Shown here one piece after another: positions 17,237-27,768 of a stretch of DNA of 51,856 nucleotides; the stretch's first letter is position 1; each line of letters starts with the position of its first letter. Both the position numbers and the translations under genes were made by a program. The notes beneath the pieces were generated by a model, which was not told where the DNA came from, made no database searches, and saw only the letters and a program-made list of their open reading frames with translations. This stretch comes from Candidatus Uhrbacteria bacterium CG10_big_fil_rev_8_21_14_0_10_48_11 (GTDB lineage: Bacteria; Patescibacteriota; Patescibacteriia; GWA2-46-9), in assembly GCA_002793855.1 (NCBI GenBank), contig PFET01000005.1, positions 58,901-110,756 of the forward strand. Reading direction: 5' to 3'.

Positions 17237-17602
17237 ATGCCAAAACCATGGAAACAAAATAGAGAAGCTTTTGCTAGCGCGGAAGCGAGTGGGAGTGAGG
17301 GCAAAGAGACTGACCCAACTGCTATCGCGCTACTTAAAGCAGAGCTTGATTACAATGCGCCAAAACTGGATTTGCACGGTCAAAATGTCCCCGAGACAAA
17401 ACGTCTCCTTGCTCAGTTTATCGAAAACAATGCCGCAAGCGGTGTTGCTGGTGTTCGTGTTATTTATGGTGTAGGAACCGGTGCGCTGCAAGATGTTGTC
17501 TTTAAAATGTTGGCCCAGATGAAAGAACGAGGCGCTATTGTCGATTATGCCAGTCCTGTAGGTCATGCTTCTCAGAGTTCGACTGTGATTGTGGCGCTTT
17601 AA
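17237..17602 (+). CDS. Smr-domain protein
   Basis: A 121-residue protein whose residues 47-120 form a stand-alone Smr (MutS2 C-terminal-like) domain: LDLHGQNVPETKRLLAQFIE, then VRVIYGVGTGALQDVVFKML. The LDLHG and HGxG-type signatures (here YGVGTG) identify the nucleic-acid-binding or nicking/RNase fold. The His of the second motif is replaced by Tyr, so activity may be changed. The N-terminal 45 residues are charged. It is followed almost immediately by the decayed ABC transporter genes. Confidence 0.82.
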   Translation: MPKPWKQNREAFASAEASGSEGKETDPTAIALLKAELDYNAPKLDLHGQNVPETKRLLAQFIENNAASGVAGVRVIYGVGTGALQDVVFKMLAQMKERGAIVDYASPVGHASQSSTVIVAL

Positions 17603-17607
17603 TTTTT

Positions 17608-18347
17608 ATGGTTTTATAAGTTCGCAACTTGGTCAAAACCTTTGGTTCGTTTACTGCAGTAGACGACATTTCTTTTTCTGTAGCAGAAGGAGAGTTCTTA
17701 GGGTTCTTGGGTCCGAATGGAGCAGGAAAAACCACGACTATTCATATGCTCCTCGATCTTACCCAGCCGACGAGTGGTATAGTTACCTTTTTTGGAAAAA
17801 CATTTAAGCACCACCACTCTGAAATTTTACAACAGGTAGGGTTTACCTCCCCTTACGTTGCGTCACCGTACCGGCTTACGGTGTACGAGAATCTGCGCGT
17901 GATTGCGGCGCTCTATGGTATTTGACGCCCAAAAGAACGCATTGACTACCTTCTGAAACTTTTTCAGCTAGAAGCTTTGAAGCGTAAAAATGTTGTTATG
18001 CTTTCCTTGGGAGAGATAACGCGAGTGGGGCTCTGCAAGGCGTTTATGAATCAACCCAAGTTACTTCTCTTGGATGAGGCGACTACTTCTGTTGACACCA
18101 CCATTGCGCACGAGGTTCGCGAAGTACTGGTGCGCGCCCAACGGTAAGAAGTGGTGCGCGTACTTTACACTTCACACAACATGGCGGAGATTGAGAAGCT
18201 CTGTTCACGAGTTATTTTTTGAATCACGGACGCATTGTTACCGAAGGGTCGCCCGTTGAAATGACTCGGGCAATTTTAAAAGAAGAACGAAGCGAACCTT
18301 CACTTGAAGAAGTTTTCATCCGGATATCGAAAGAGCAAAAAGTATAA
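17608..18347 (+). pseudogene. ABC-2-type transporter ATPase, degenerate
   Basis: The remains of an ABC exporter ATPase (NatA/CcmA type). Walker A GPNGAGKTT, the Q-loop region, Walker B LLLLDEA and the H-loop SHNMAEIEKL are visible. Four lesions break it: TAA at codon 4 (17617-17619) just before VRNLVKTFG, TGA after ALYGI (17923-17925), TAA after VRAQR (18146-18148), and a -1 shift in a T6 run near 18216 that must be reversed to read LNHGRIVTEGSPVEM and the C-terminus. The signature is eroded to LSLGEITRVGL. The mixture of stops and a frameshift indicates a dead gene and not recoding. Confidence 0.85.
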
Positions 18348-19095
18348 AAGGTTATCGTATCCTTGCTGTTGTCCGTCGGCATCTCTACGAAATGCGTCGC
18401 ACTCTTGATCGGGTTGGCGATATGGTGTACTGGCCGGTGTTAGACGTACTTGTTTGGGGGCTTTTTACCGTTTACCTTTCAGATCAATTTTCATCCGGAC
18501 TTACTATCATCAACGTGTTACTTGGTGCCATTATTTTGTAGGGAGTTTTTTATGCCTTTCAGCGAGATTTGGCAATTGGTTTTTTGGATGAGCTTTGGTC
18601 GCGCAATCTTGTAAATTTATTTTCGACACCACTTACCGTTTGGGAGTACGTCGTTGGATTGTTGATTGTAAACGTAGCAAGGACATTCTTCGGTGTGGCG
18701 GCAGCTGCGCTTATTGCCTGGTTTGCGTACGCCTTTAACATTTTTTCACTATCCCTCTGTGTGTGCCTTATCTTTTTATTTCGCTTCTTTTTAGTTTGGC
18801 ATTTGGGTTTTTTATTACCGGCCTTATTTTTCGTTACACGATACGCGTGCAGATGGTCGCATGGAGTTTTGCCGGTATTTTGCAGCCATTGTCGTGCGTG
18901 ATGTACCTGCTTTCTACGCCACCAACGTGGCTTCAGCGTCCGGCTCTCTGGTTGCCAACAACACACGTCTTTGAAGCAATGCGACAAAGTCTGAACGGCG
19001 GAGAATTTTCGCCTTCACATTTCTGGTGGGGTTTTGGCTTATCGGTCGTATATCTTGTACTGGCAGTGCTGTTTTTAAGTGGCTTTTTGAGGTAA
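18344..19095 (+). pseudogene. ABC-2-type transporter permease, degenerate
   Basis: The membrane partner of the preceding ATPase, with six or so hydrophobic segments. The reading frame opens with YRILAVVRRHLYEMRR and PVLDVLVWGLF. It hits TAG at 18539-18541 (after LLGAIIL) and changes frame near 18755-18770, in a CTCTGTGTGTGCC repeat. The C-terminal half (QVMAWSF-like region at about 18850, then LLPTTHVFEAMR-type motif) is in another frame. Family features remain readable, so decay is recent. No intact start codon is evident. The coordinates are those of the recognisable homology. Confidence 0.8.
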
Positions 19096-19451
19096 CGAGG
19101 AGGAGAGCACAACTGACGAAGCTGGAGTGATGGGAGATTTTGTCATTAAGTACGCCTTGACAAGCCTTCGGGGCTGTTGCTTGCCCCTTTTCTTACTCGT
19201 TCCGACGAGTAGTTGGAACTCGTTTTCTTACGTAGTTATTTTTTAACAAAAAAGAAGAAGGCATAAGGCAAGAGTGTGTCTTCGGTCCAGAGAGGATTAC
19301 GCCAGTCTGGTCTGGCGCTGCGCATTGCGCAGTTACTGTTTGGTTCCGTCGTGTTCCTCCAGAAACGTGCGACTTGCAAGTGGTTCGGCAGCGCTGCTAT
19401 CTCGTAACCGTACGCGATTCAGGTTCCTCTGTTCTTGAGGACGTTTTCGGC
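19096..19451. other. 356-base gene-free region with inverted repeats
   Basis: No convincing coding frame is seen. Structures present: GGGGC/GCCCC followed by TTTT (near 19170-19192), which could end the dead transporter unit; ACTCGT-TCCG-ACGAGT (19195-19210); GCCAG/CTGGC arms (19301-19316); and the perfect 15-base palindrome CTGCGCATTGCGCAG (19318-19332). The last two may terminate the minus-strand MaoC-like gene. A purine run GAGGAGGAG follows the permease stop without a start codon behind it. Confidence 0.4.
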
Positions 19452-19829
19452 TCATAGGAGCCGAGAGTGTCCGACGATGACGGGTCTTTCGGTTACCCGC
19501 CGGACGAATCGGAAATCGATGGCATCGCTGGTCACGATGCTGGTACCCACCACCTCGATTTCGTGCGTGATCATGAGCTTGGGCAGGAACGCGACCAGAA
19601 GCGCGCTCTGCGCAACGACGGCACCGAAAGGATTAGGCGTCTTTTGCTCGATGCCGGTATGGAGCCATCCGTCATCGCCGGTCACAGCGGCGAAGTCTAC
19701 GATGTCAGAGGCGGTGACTTCATACCCCAGACTCCATGCTCCGAAAGGTCCACCACATTGAGCCTTGAGAGCGTCTATGTCTTCGTAGTGCATTTGCTTT
19801 GTTGTTTGGACGGCTGCTGCTGTTGTCAA
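19452..19829 (-). CDS. MaoC-like hot-dog dehydratase domain protein
   Basis: A 125-residue protein starting at TTG 19829, chosen because AGGAGG lies six bases upstream. It resembles MaoC/NodN-type acyl dehydratase domains: GYEVTASDIVDFAAVTGDDGWLHTG, with the Asp and His of the hydratase motif, then PFGAVVAQSALLVAFLPKL. The C-terminus is short; the usual final strands after VRFVSP-like sequence are compressed to DFRFVRRVTERPVIVG. It might act on an acyl-thioester, but no fatty-acid genes are near. The strong Shine-Dalgarno sets it apart from the surrounding genes and suggests a different origin. Confidence 0.65.
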   Translation of the reverse strand: MTTAAAVQTTKQMHYEDIDALKAQCGGPFGAWSLGYEVTASDIVDFAAVTGDDGWLHTGIEQKTPNPFGAVVAQSALLVAFLPKLMITHEIEVVGTSIVTSDAIDFRFVRRVTERPVIVGHSRLL

Positions 19830-20004
19830 TGGACACCTCCTGTTACCCTCATTTATTTTTTGTCCGTAGTTAAAGCGTAGGGATTGGGTGGGGGACGTCA
19901 AAAGGGGTTTTTGTTACGCTTTTGCGCTGGCCAGTTTTTTGGACTCTCTACAAAAGCCGTAGGGTTGTGATAAAAATTTTAAAGTTAATAGGTTGATTTG
20001 ATTG

Positions 20005-20038
20005 CATAGTATCTATGTACTAGTACATAGATACTATG
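20005..20038. repeat. 34-bp perfect palindrome upstream of the lipase gene
   Basis: A perfect inverted repeat of two 17-bp arms with no spacer, centred on GTACTAGTAC (20017-20026). It ends 59 bases before the lipase start. A shorter relative with the same 10-bp core and 22-bp frame is at 23692-23713, downstream of the gene pair. It could be an operator, a cruciform or a cassette boundary. Confidence 0.85.
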
Positions 20039-20097
20039 ATAGATAGTTGTGATATATTATTGCAATTATTATTTTCAAGCGGTAAGCTTACTAAACA

Positions 20098-23000
20098 ATG
20101 GAGGGCAACAAGCAAAGTGTGGGATACTGTTCTATTTTCACGCGGAAAGCGGTCTTGTTTATGGCCGCGTTTTTGTTTGTATCAATCGCCGTTGTCCCCA
20201 CCCATTCGGTGCAAGCAACAAACTATGATTATATTGATCACGATACGGTGTGGGGCCCTGAAGCGGGAGTTCATATTTTAGGGCAACCAGTGGTTGTGAA
20301 TGCCGGCGTTACCTTGCGAATTGAACCGGGTACGATTATTAAGGCCGGAATTTTTGGTACGCTTCTCGTTAACGGTGCTCTCATCGCAAACGGAACAAGT
20401 GACAATCCTATTACGTTTACCGCCTACAAGGACGATTCGATTGCAGGAGATACGAACGGTGACGGCAACACAGGCATTCCCACCATATTCGATTACTGGC
20501 CCGGCTTACGTTTTTATGCCGGTAGTAGCGGCGAACTTTCTCACACTCTGTTTCGCTACGGCGGGAATAGTCGATTGAGCAACGAGGGTGACCAGGATCA
20601 AATTTTTGCAAAAGACGCAACGTTAACCCTACGGGACTCTAAAATTTTTGACAGTGTTTATAGCGGCACGCAAATTGAATTTTTGCGATCACAAGTAACG
20701 CTTGAGCGTAATGAGATAGAGCAGAGCAGTGACGTAACGGGTTATGGTTTTGGTACGGGGCTACTTATTCGTGGTGGTAATGCTCAGATTAAGGACAACC
20801 TCTTTCATCGAAACGGCGCCTATGCCGTACTCTTTGATAGTCATACACAATATGGTCCGGCAACTGTGGTGTTCCAGGGGAACAGCCTTTACAACAACGG
20901 TTTGTCATACGCAAACGCGTTTAAGGTTAAGTACGGTATTGGTTGTGACGGCAATGATACTTATGACCTTAGAAATAATTGGTGGGGTGACGCAACAGGT
21001 ACGAAGGTTGATGCAAACCCGCAAGGGAAAGGAGAGCCAATACGTAACTGTGACGCGCTGGTTAGTCCGTGGCTTACCGTACCTCCGGGTCTGCCACAGA
21101 ACGGGCGCCGTCCAGTCTTGTTGGTTCCAGGTATTGCGGGCAGTGAGCTCAAGAAAGGTAATGATAAAATTTGGCTAGATCTAACTAAAATTCTTTTTGA
21201 TTTTAATGACAGTTTTCTCGATGTGCTGGCAATGAACGAAGATGGTACGCCGACCGATCCAGAGGTGACGCACGGGGACGTCATCCGTACTCTTAATAAA
21301 GGTATTCCACTTATTTCGTACGACTATTTTGGTGGACTCATTGATGAACTTACGACACAAGGATACCAAGAGAATACGACCATGTTTCTTATGCCGTACG
21401 ACTGGCGAGAGGGGATGTACCCGCTCAGTAAGGAGCTGAAACAAAAATTGTTGGATGTCAAAGAGCAAACACATAGCGATGTTGTGGATGTTGTGGCGCA
21501 CAGCATGGGAGGCGTGGTCGTGGACAATCTTACCGGTTACAGCCCCTACGATACTGGCATTGGTAAGCTCATCTTTATCGGTACGCCACATATAGGTGCA
21601 CCAAAAGCACTAAAGGATTTATTGTGGGGTGACGATTTAGGTGTACCATTTGTTCTAAATAAAAATGAAATAAAAAAGATAGTTCAAAATATGCTCTCTG
21701 TTTATGACTTACTCCCGAACAAGCAGTACTTCAAGATCAATAGTGGATACTATTACGATTTGACGCAAAATAGCGCGCCCAAAGTTCTTAACCTCACTGA
21801 CATGGTGGCACTTTTTATCGATAAAGGTTTAAATTTGAGAGGATTACAAGACGTGATCAACGCATACTACCCGCACAATTTTCCGTTTACTGACTCAAAC
21901 ATAGATGCCTACAACATTTCTGGTTGCGACTCGCCAACCATTACCGGCATTATCGAGCGTCCAAATGAAGAGTATTACCTTCGTATTGGCGCGGGTGATG
22001 AAACGGTGCCATTAAGCAGTAGTAATTACGTGGCACCACTGGTAGCTAAAAGTTACTATATACGTGGCGCGGATCATGGAAAAATGGCGAGTACTCCGGC
22101 AGTACGTAGTTTGGTTGCTGACTTGCTAACTAGCGGTGTGCCGAGCGTTTCCGAACTACCAGCTGGCATTACCACCAGTACCGATGGGTGTGCTCTTCAA
22201 GGAAAGTTCGTATCAGTGCACAGTCCTGTTAGCCTTGATATTCACGACGACAGTGGAAATCACGCCGGGCCATCAGCAAATGGTCTCATTGAGAACACCA
22301 TCCCCGGTGTTTATTACGAAACAATTAGAGAAAATAAGTTTGTTTTTCTTCCTAGCGGTACTTTTGATGTCACCCTAACTGGCACGGCTAGTGGTACGGT
22401 AGATTTAACGGTCGATACCTATAGCGGTGAACTGATGCATGAGGTAGCTTATCAAGCTATGCCGGTCACGGTCGGTAGTCTTGCGCAGCTCACCATTACC
22501 CCGACAAGCGCGGATACAGAATTGCAGTATGATTATACTGGCAGCGGTCAATTTCAGGATTACGAAGCCACTGCCACTTCGTCTACTTCAGCGGCGTATG
22601 ACTTTATTTCCCCGACAACGACCGCACAGCTCTCGGACACGGCCGGCAATAGCAGCTGGTATCAAGAGCCGGTGACCATGACCCTTGCCGCGTCTGATAG
22701 TAACTCGGGTGTTGCCAAAACAGAATATCGTACTGACAATGGGCAATGGGTTAGTTACACTGCGCCGGTTATTTTTAACGACGACGGAGTTTACCGCGTC
22801 TTCTACCGGTCGACTGACAGGGTAGGAAATGTTGAAGACGAACAGAGCGTCGCTTTTTCCATTGACCGCACAGTCCCCGATGTGAGTATCTTGTTTGAAA
22901 ACGGTCACGAAAAACCTACCGTTGAAGGAACTGACGCAATTTCTTCTGCTATGGTTCTTGAGATTGGCGACAATACTTACAGAGTTAGCGATGAGGCAGG

Positions 23001-23337
23001 TAACCTTGTAACCTTGGTGTTTGTTCTAAAGGTGAAAAAGAGTGGCAGCAAGGCAAAACTTAATGAGGTGCGCTATAATGGTATTGCGCTACCGGTAAAA
23101 CCAATTACTTTTGTTAACAGTACGGTTTACGATAAAAATGATGAGCTCAAAAAGATAAGACAAAAAATTGCAGTTCCAAAATATTTGAAGGTTGGCAGTA
23201 TTTACAAAGGAAGTTTAGACGAAACTAGTATTACGGCTAAGTTGTACGACGAAGAGAAAGACAAAACTGTTCTTGGTGGTATCGCAACAGTAAAATTATT
23301 AATTAGTAATGGGCAGTTTAGCTATGAAACAGATTAA
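20098..23337 (+). CDS. large secreted beta-helix / LCAT-type lipase protein
   Basis: A 1079-residue exported protein. A signal segment (about 17-40) ends near HSVQA. Residues 60-330 look like a right-handed beta-helix, closing with NNWWGDATGT. Residues 345-700 form a lecithin:cholesterol acyltransferase/PGAP1-like alpha/beta hydrolase: PVLLVPGIAGSEL, nucleophile Ser469 in VAHSMGG, likely acid Asp634 in GAGDETVPLSSS and His660 in GADHGK. Residues 840-930 resemble an OmpL47-type Ig module (SGVAKTEYRTDNGQWVSY, VYRVFYRSTDRVGNVE). It probably cleaves or transfers acyl chains of external lipids. A small membrane protein gene overlaps its end. This domain combination is unusual. Confidence 0.8.
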   Translation: MEGNKQSVGYCSIFTRKAVLFMAAFLFVSIAVVPTHSVQATNYDYIDHDTVWGPEAGVHILGQPVVVNAGVTLRIEPGTIIKAGIFGTLLVNGALIANGTSDNPITFTAYKDDSIAGDTNGDGNTGIPTIFDYWPGLRFYAGSSGELSHTLFRYGGNSRLSNEGDQDQIFAKDATLTLRDSKIFDSVYSGTQIEFLRSQVTLERNEIEQSSDVTGYGFGTGLLIRGGNAQIKDNLFHRNGAYAVLFDSHTQYGPATVVFQGNSLYNNGLSYANAFKVKYGIGCDGNDTYDLRNNWWGDATGTKVDANPQGKGEPIRNCDALVSPWLTVPPGLPQNGRRPVLLVPGIAGSELKKGNDKIWLDLTKILFDFNDSFLDVLAMNEDGTPTDPEVTHGDVIRTLNKGIPLISYDYFGGLIDELTTQGYQENTTMFLMPYDWREGMYPLSKELKQKLLDVKEQTHSDVVDVVAHSMGGVVVDNLTGYSPYDTGIGKLIFIGTPHIGAPKALKDLLWGDDLGVPFVLNKNEIKKIVQNMLSVYDLLPNKQYFKINSGYYYDLTQNSAPKVLNLTDMVALFIDKGLNLRGLQDVINAYYPHNFPFTDSNIDAYNISGCDSPTITGIIERPNEEYYLRIGAGDETVPLSSSNYVAPLVAKSYYIRGADHGKMASTPAVRSLVADLLTSGVPSVSELPAGITTSTDGCALQGKFVSVHSPVSLDIHDDSGNHAGPSANGLIENTIPGVYYETIRENKFVFLPSGTFDVTLTGTASGTVDLTVDTYSGELMHEVAYQAMPVTVGSLAQLTITPTSADTELQYDYTGSGQFQDYEATATSSTSAAYDFISPTTTAQLSDTAGNSSWYQEPVTMTLAASDSNSGVAKTEYRTDNGQWVSYTAPVIFNDDGVYRVFYRSTDRVGNVEDEQSVAFSIDRTVPDVSILFENGHEKPTVEGTDAISSAMVLEIGDNTYRVSDEAGNLVTLVFVLKVKKSGSKAKLNEVRYNGIALPVKPITFVNSTVYDKNDELKKIRQKIAVPKYLKVGSIYKGSLDETSITAKLYDEEKDKTVLGGIATVKLLISNGQFSYETD

Positions 23338-23653
23338 TATTCTAAGAGCGGTAAAGATGATAGGTTTTTTGGTTATAGGTTTATTACTAGGGTATTTATT
23401 TATTACATTAAGCGACCAGTTTGAGATTACTCGATTTAATTTTTCCATATTTGGTGGCCCGTCATGGGCGCTTTGGCTCTACCCATTCTATTTGCTTACG
23501 GGGTATTTGATTTCGGCTATTGTCTTTCGGATGGGGAGGAAGACATACCTTGGGGTTGTTATCGCTTTTGTCCTCTTTTTCTTGCTTCTGCTTTTCTTGA
23601 CCCAGGGGCAGCTTTTCGACAACTGGCGATTGTTCGGCGTTGATGCCTATTAA
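23324..23653 (+). CDS. small membrane protein partner of the lipase
   Basis: A 109-residue protein with three hydrophobic segments (about 10-28, 45-68 and 74-94) and no recognised motif. Its ATG at 23324 lies inside the last codons of the lipase gene (14-base overlap), so it is translated from the same mRNA. The overlap suggests a joint function such as export, anchoring or immunity, but that is inference. No Shine-Dalgarno. Confidence 0.65.
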   Translation: MKQINILRAVKMIGFLVIGLLLGYLFITLSDQFEITRFNFSIFGGPSWALWLYPFYLLTGYLISAIVFRMGRKTYLGVVIAFVLFFLLLLFLTQGQLFDNWRLFGVDAY

Positions 23654-23691
23654 ATTCAGCGAGTTCTTTTTTGACCTCTGGCTGTAGTACG

Positions 23692-23713
23692 ATCCACGTA
23701 CTAGTACGCGGAT
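23692..23713. repeat. 22-bp palindrome, second copy of the GTACTAGTAC motif
   Basis: ATCCAC, GTACTAGTAC (23698-23707) and GCGGAT form an inverted repeat with one mismatched pair. It matches the central 22 bp of the 34-bp palindrome at 20005-20038, which reads ATCTAT, core, ATAGAT. It lies 38 bases after the membrane partner gene and 111 bases before the next gene. Confidence 0.75.
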
Positions 23714-23824
23714 ACATTAGGTGGGGTTGACAGGGCGTCTACAAAGAGGGGAAGATAGAAGTAGGTCTTTACATTTTGCGGGACGGCGAGAAGGGCTCGT
23801 CATGATTATTTGAGGAGTGAGAGG

Positions 23825-24340
23825 ATGAAGAGAGTAGCGCCGGTGGTGCTGTTTTTAACATTGCCGGCAGTAATGAGAGCCATAGAATTAGACGTTGTGC
23901 AGCTGGAGCAGCTTGCGGGCTGCCTGTATTGTCTGTTCACTGTCTCAGACTGGTATGTTTGCAATCTTACCACGGTGGCAATCAAGGATATCGACGATGG
24001 TTCGGAGTTCGGCTGCGCTTGCGGACAATGGGAAGGTGCATTGCCACATCTACAGGCGGCAATTGCCTCAGCCAGCGAGCGAGGACAAGTCGTGTGGCCA
24101 ACTGGATTTGGCAAGAACGAAGTTCAACGGGAACAACTTGAGGCGTTGCTGCAGAGGGTAGGATTGCGGTTACCGCCCATTATCCCAGTGCCAGCGAAGT
24201 TGCAAAGGATAGAAGAAGTCGCAATCGTTGCTGGCATGGCCAACAGGGGAGGTGCGGACTGGATACAGATTCTATATACGATGGGAGGTAATGTAAGAAA
24301 ACTTTGCTCGCACGGTGAGCAGGTTTTCATGTTTTCATAA
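23825..24340 (+). CDS. unrecognised protein with an N-terminal hydrophobic segment
   Basis: A 171-residue protein starting at ATG 23825, preceded by a purine-rich GAGGAGTGAGAGG ribosome-binding site. A short hydrophobic stretch (VAPVVLFLTLPAV) begins the protein. A Cys-rich part (GCLYCLF, YVCNL, FGCACGQW) precedes a Gln/Leu-rich region (REQLEALLQRVGLRLPP). I do not recognise a family. It belongs to the small set of genes here with a clear Shine-Dalgarno, and it is isolated between a palindrome and a hairpin. Confidence 0.5.
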   Translation: MKRVAPVVLFLTLPAVMRAIELDVVQLEQLAGCLYCLFTVSDWYVCNLTTVAIKDIDDGSEFGCACGQWEGALPHLQAAIASASERGQVVWPTGFGKNEVQREQLEALLQRVGLRLPPIIPVPAKLQRIEEVAIVAGMANRGGADWIQILYTMGGNVRKLCSHGEQVFMFS

Positions 24341-24347
24341 CGCTTTG

Positions 24348-24392
24348 GGGTGGTGTCTCGGTTTGCGCAACGCGCTTCTCGAGACACTACCC
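24348..24392 (+). terminator. 13-bp hairpin after the orphan gene
   Basis: GGGTGGTGTCTCG (24348-24360) pairs with CGAGACACTACCC (24380-24392), with one G-T wobble and a 19-nt loop. There is no T-run, so termination is plausible but not certain. Confidence 0.5.
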
Positions 24393-24476
24393 TAGTTACC
24401 ACTGCAGGCTTGCCACATTTGTCATTTTCTAGTACAGTCTTCTGGCGCCGTGCATTTACTAGCGCGGCATTTTTAT

Positions 24477-26273
<1,797 letters not shown>

Positions 26274-26349
26274 GTGGTTGATTGACTTTTGGTTTCGGTA
26301 GCCATAATTTTAAATAGGGTGGGTTCATTTGGCCAAAGAGGAGAGACTT

Positions 26350-26481
26350 ATGATCGGGGCCATTTTTGAAGAATTCGTCGCACCTTATTTCACTAGCATA
26401 GAGGCAGTGTTGCTACTGAGGCTGGCGAATGAGAGTCAACGGCGTCGCCTAGATATTGGTGATGTCTTTTTTGAGGACTAG
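26350..26481 (+). CDS. 43-residue small protein
   Basis: A short frame beginning ATG ATC GGG GCC, ending in TAG, preceded at about 8 bases by AAAGAGGAGAG, a good Shine-Dalgarno. The peptide starts MIGAIFEEFVAPYFTSIEAV, continues with a Leu/Arg-rich helix and ends in GDVFFED. No homology is recognised. It sits alone between typA and a strong terminator, so it is probably a real small gene of the Shine-Dalgarno class. Confidence 0.5.
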   Translation: MIGAIFEEFVAPYFTSIEAVLLLRLANESQRRRLDIGDVFFED

Positions 26482-26554
26482 CCGTTCTCGTCGTCGCGAC
26501 GAACCCGGGCCCTTTTTGCGAGAATGACCCGGTTCAATTTAATGCTAAAAAACG

Positions 26555-26588
26555 AAAAAGTGGACGGCCTTGAGGTCGTCCACTTTTT
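26555..26588. terminator. bidirectional rho-independent terminator
   Basis: Perfect 12-bp arms AAAAAGTGGACG (26555-26566) and CGTCCACTTTTT (26577-26588), loop 10 nt. It can serve the small plus-strand gene and the minus-strand TrpD-like gene that converges on it. Confidence 0.92.
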
Positions 26589-27657
26589 AGAAGTCATCGC
26601 GGTCCTCCTTGTTTCCGCGTCTCGTTTTCACTGCTCTTGAATACTCTTCGAGCAGGTGTCGGGGTTTCTCTTCCCGTACCGCCCGCGCAACGGCTTCACG
26701 AGCGGACGAATAGTCGGTGCCGGTATTGAGGGCAACGAAAGTCGCCGCACTTGCAAGCACGAGTCTAGCTTCGTAGCTTGTCACGCGACCAGCGAAGACC
26801 TCAGTAAGAAGCTGAGTACTCGTTACTTTTCTTGTCGTCGGCAAGACCGGCAACACGTTCGTGTTGTCGGGCGTGAGTTTCCGCTCAAATCCTGCGCCCA
26901 CGTGAATGAGGTTTGTTTCACCAGATACTTACACTTCATCGCTTTCGCCCCGTCCCGGGATGCGTCCCGTATAGCACGCTCCCCGCATTCCACGCCAACT
27001 CATGCAGCCCGCGTAGTTTAGAAGTAAGTCAGATCGACAGACCCCAATGGCGTAGCGAGCGCGTTGCCCTTCAAATGGACAGGTAAGTGGTCCTGCCAGA
27101 TTGAATATGGTTGGACCGGTAGCGTGGCGCCGTGCTCCTTGCACCAGCGCAAAGCGTTTGGTTACCGTTTGTGCGTGTACGACCGCAAACCCACAAGAGG
27201 CAAGTGTTTGTTTTGCAAGCAGTGGCGTCAGCTGCATCGGTTCGACTTTTAGCAGTTGTTGCCAGAGATCAGAGCTGCCTACTTGTCTCCTGCTTCCAAC
27301 GTTGCCGTACTTTAGGTAGCGGGCACTACCCGGAACACTTGCGGCGACAAGGGTTGCTAAGCTCGTTACATTGACGCCGGCTTTTGCCGTACTGCCGCCA
27401 GTACCGCTTGTGCAAAGCACTCGCTCTTCGACAATGATGCGCTGTAATCTTCGTTTTACAGGACACAAGAAGTCTAATGCTGTCAAAACTTCTTCGATCC
27501 CCGGTACGCGCCGATCGAGCTGTGCGGCAAGAAACTCGCCGGCAGTTTCAGGATTGTAACGAGGTCCAGCAAGAGCGGTAAGGCATCGCCTTAGCAGTCT
27601 CTCGTTAAAAGTGTTGCGGCCGAGCATGGCCGTGGCTTTAGTGAAAAGATCAGCCAT
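26587..27657 (-). pseudogene. TrpD-like phosphoribosyltransferase-fold protein, interrupted
   Basis: The minus-strand frame from ATG 27657 (strong Shine-Dalgarno AAGGAGGAGAG) encodes a TrpD/TrpD2-type protein: helical N-domain, TSGTGGSTAKAGVNVTSLAT, KYGNVGSRRQVGSSDLW and GPTIFNLAGPLTCPFEGQR. It stops at TAA (26929-26931), yet the same frame continues nine codons later with the family's C-terminal helices (LLTEVFAGRVTSYEARLVLA) to 26587. Between about 26940 and 27005 a better family match (LHELAWNAGSVLYGT) lies in another frame, implying two compensating indels. The usual GTGGD reads GTGGS, so true anthranilate phosphoribosyltransferase activity is doubtful. No other trp genes are near. Confidence 0.7.
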
Positions 27658-27720
27658 ACTCTCTCCTCCTTGCCCAAGTTAGGCGTCGGCTACCTTAGCA
27701 CAGGAAAAAATAAATCAAAA

Positions 27721-27738
27721 TGTTAAGTTTACTTGACA
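27721..27738. promoter_or_regulatory. operator 1 of the XRE repressor (TGTTAAGT-TT-ACTTGACA)
   Basis: An 18-bp inverted repeat with 8-bp arms, one mismatch and a 2-bp spacer. Its last six bases are the -35 box of the XRE gene promoter. It matches operator 2 (28369-28386) at 16 of 18 positions and in its exact placement. Autoregulation is inferred. Confidence 0.75.
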
Positions 27739-27761
27739 TCAATAATTTTCTCCGTTATCGT
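27733..27761 (+). promoter_or_regulatory. promoter of the XRE/DUF2178 operon
   Basis: TTGACA (27733-27738), a 17-bp spacer and TATCGT (27756-27761). The ATG at 27769 lies seven bases after the -10, so the transcript is probably leaderless. Confidence 0.75.
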
Positions 27762-27768
27762 ATGTGTT

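Noticed and set aside
26929-27657. Gene as a functional trpD of tryptophan biosynthesis
   Set aside because: It is interrupted, the GTGGD motif is altered, and no other trp gene is nearby.
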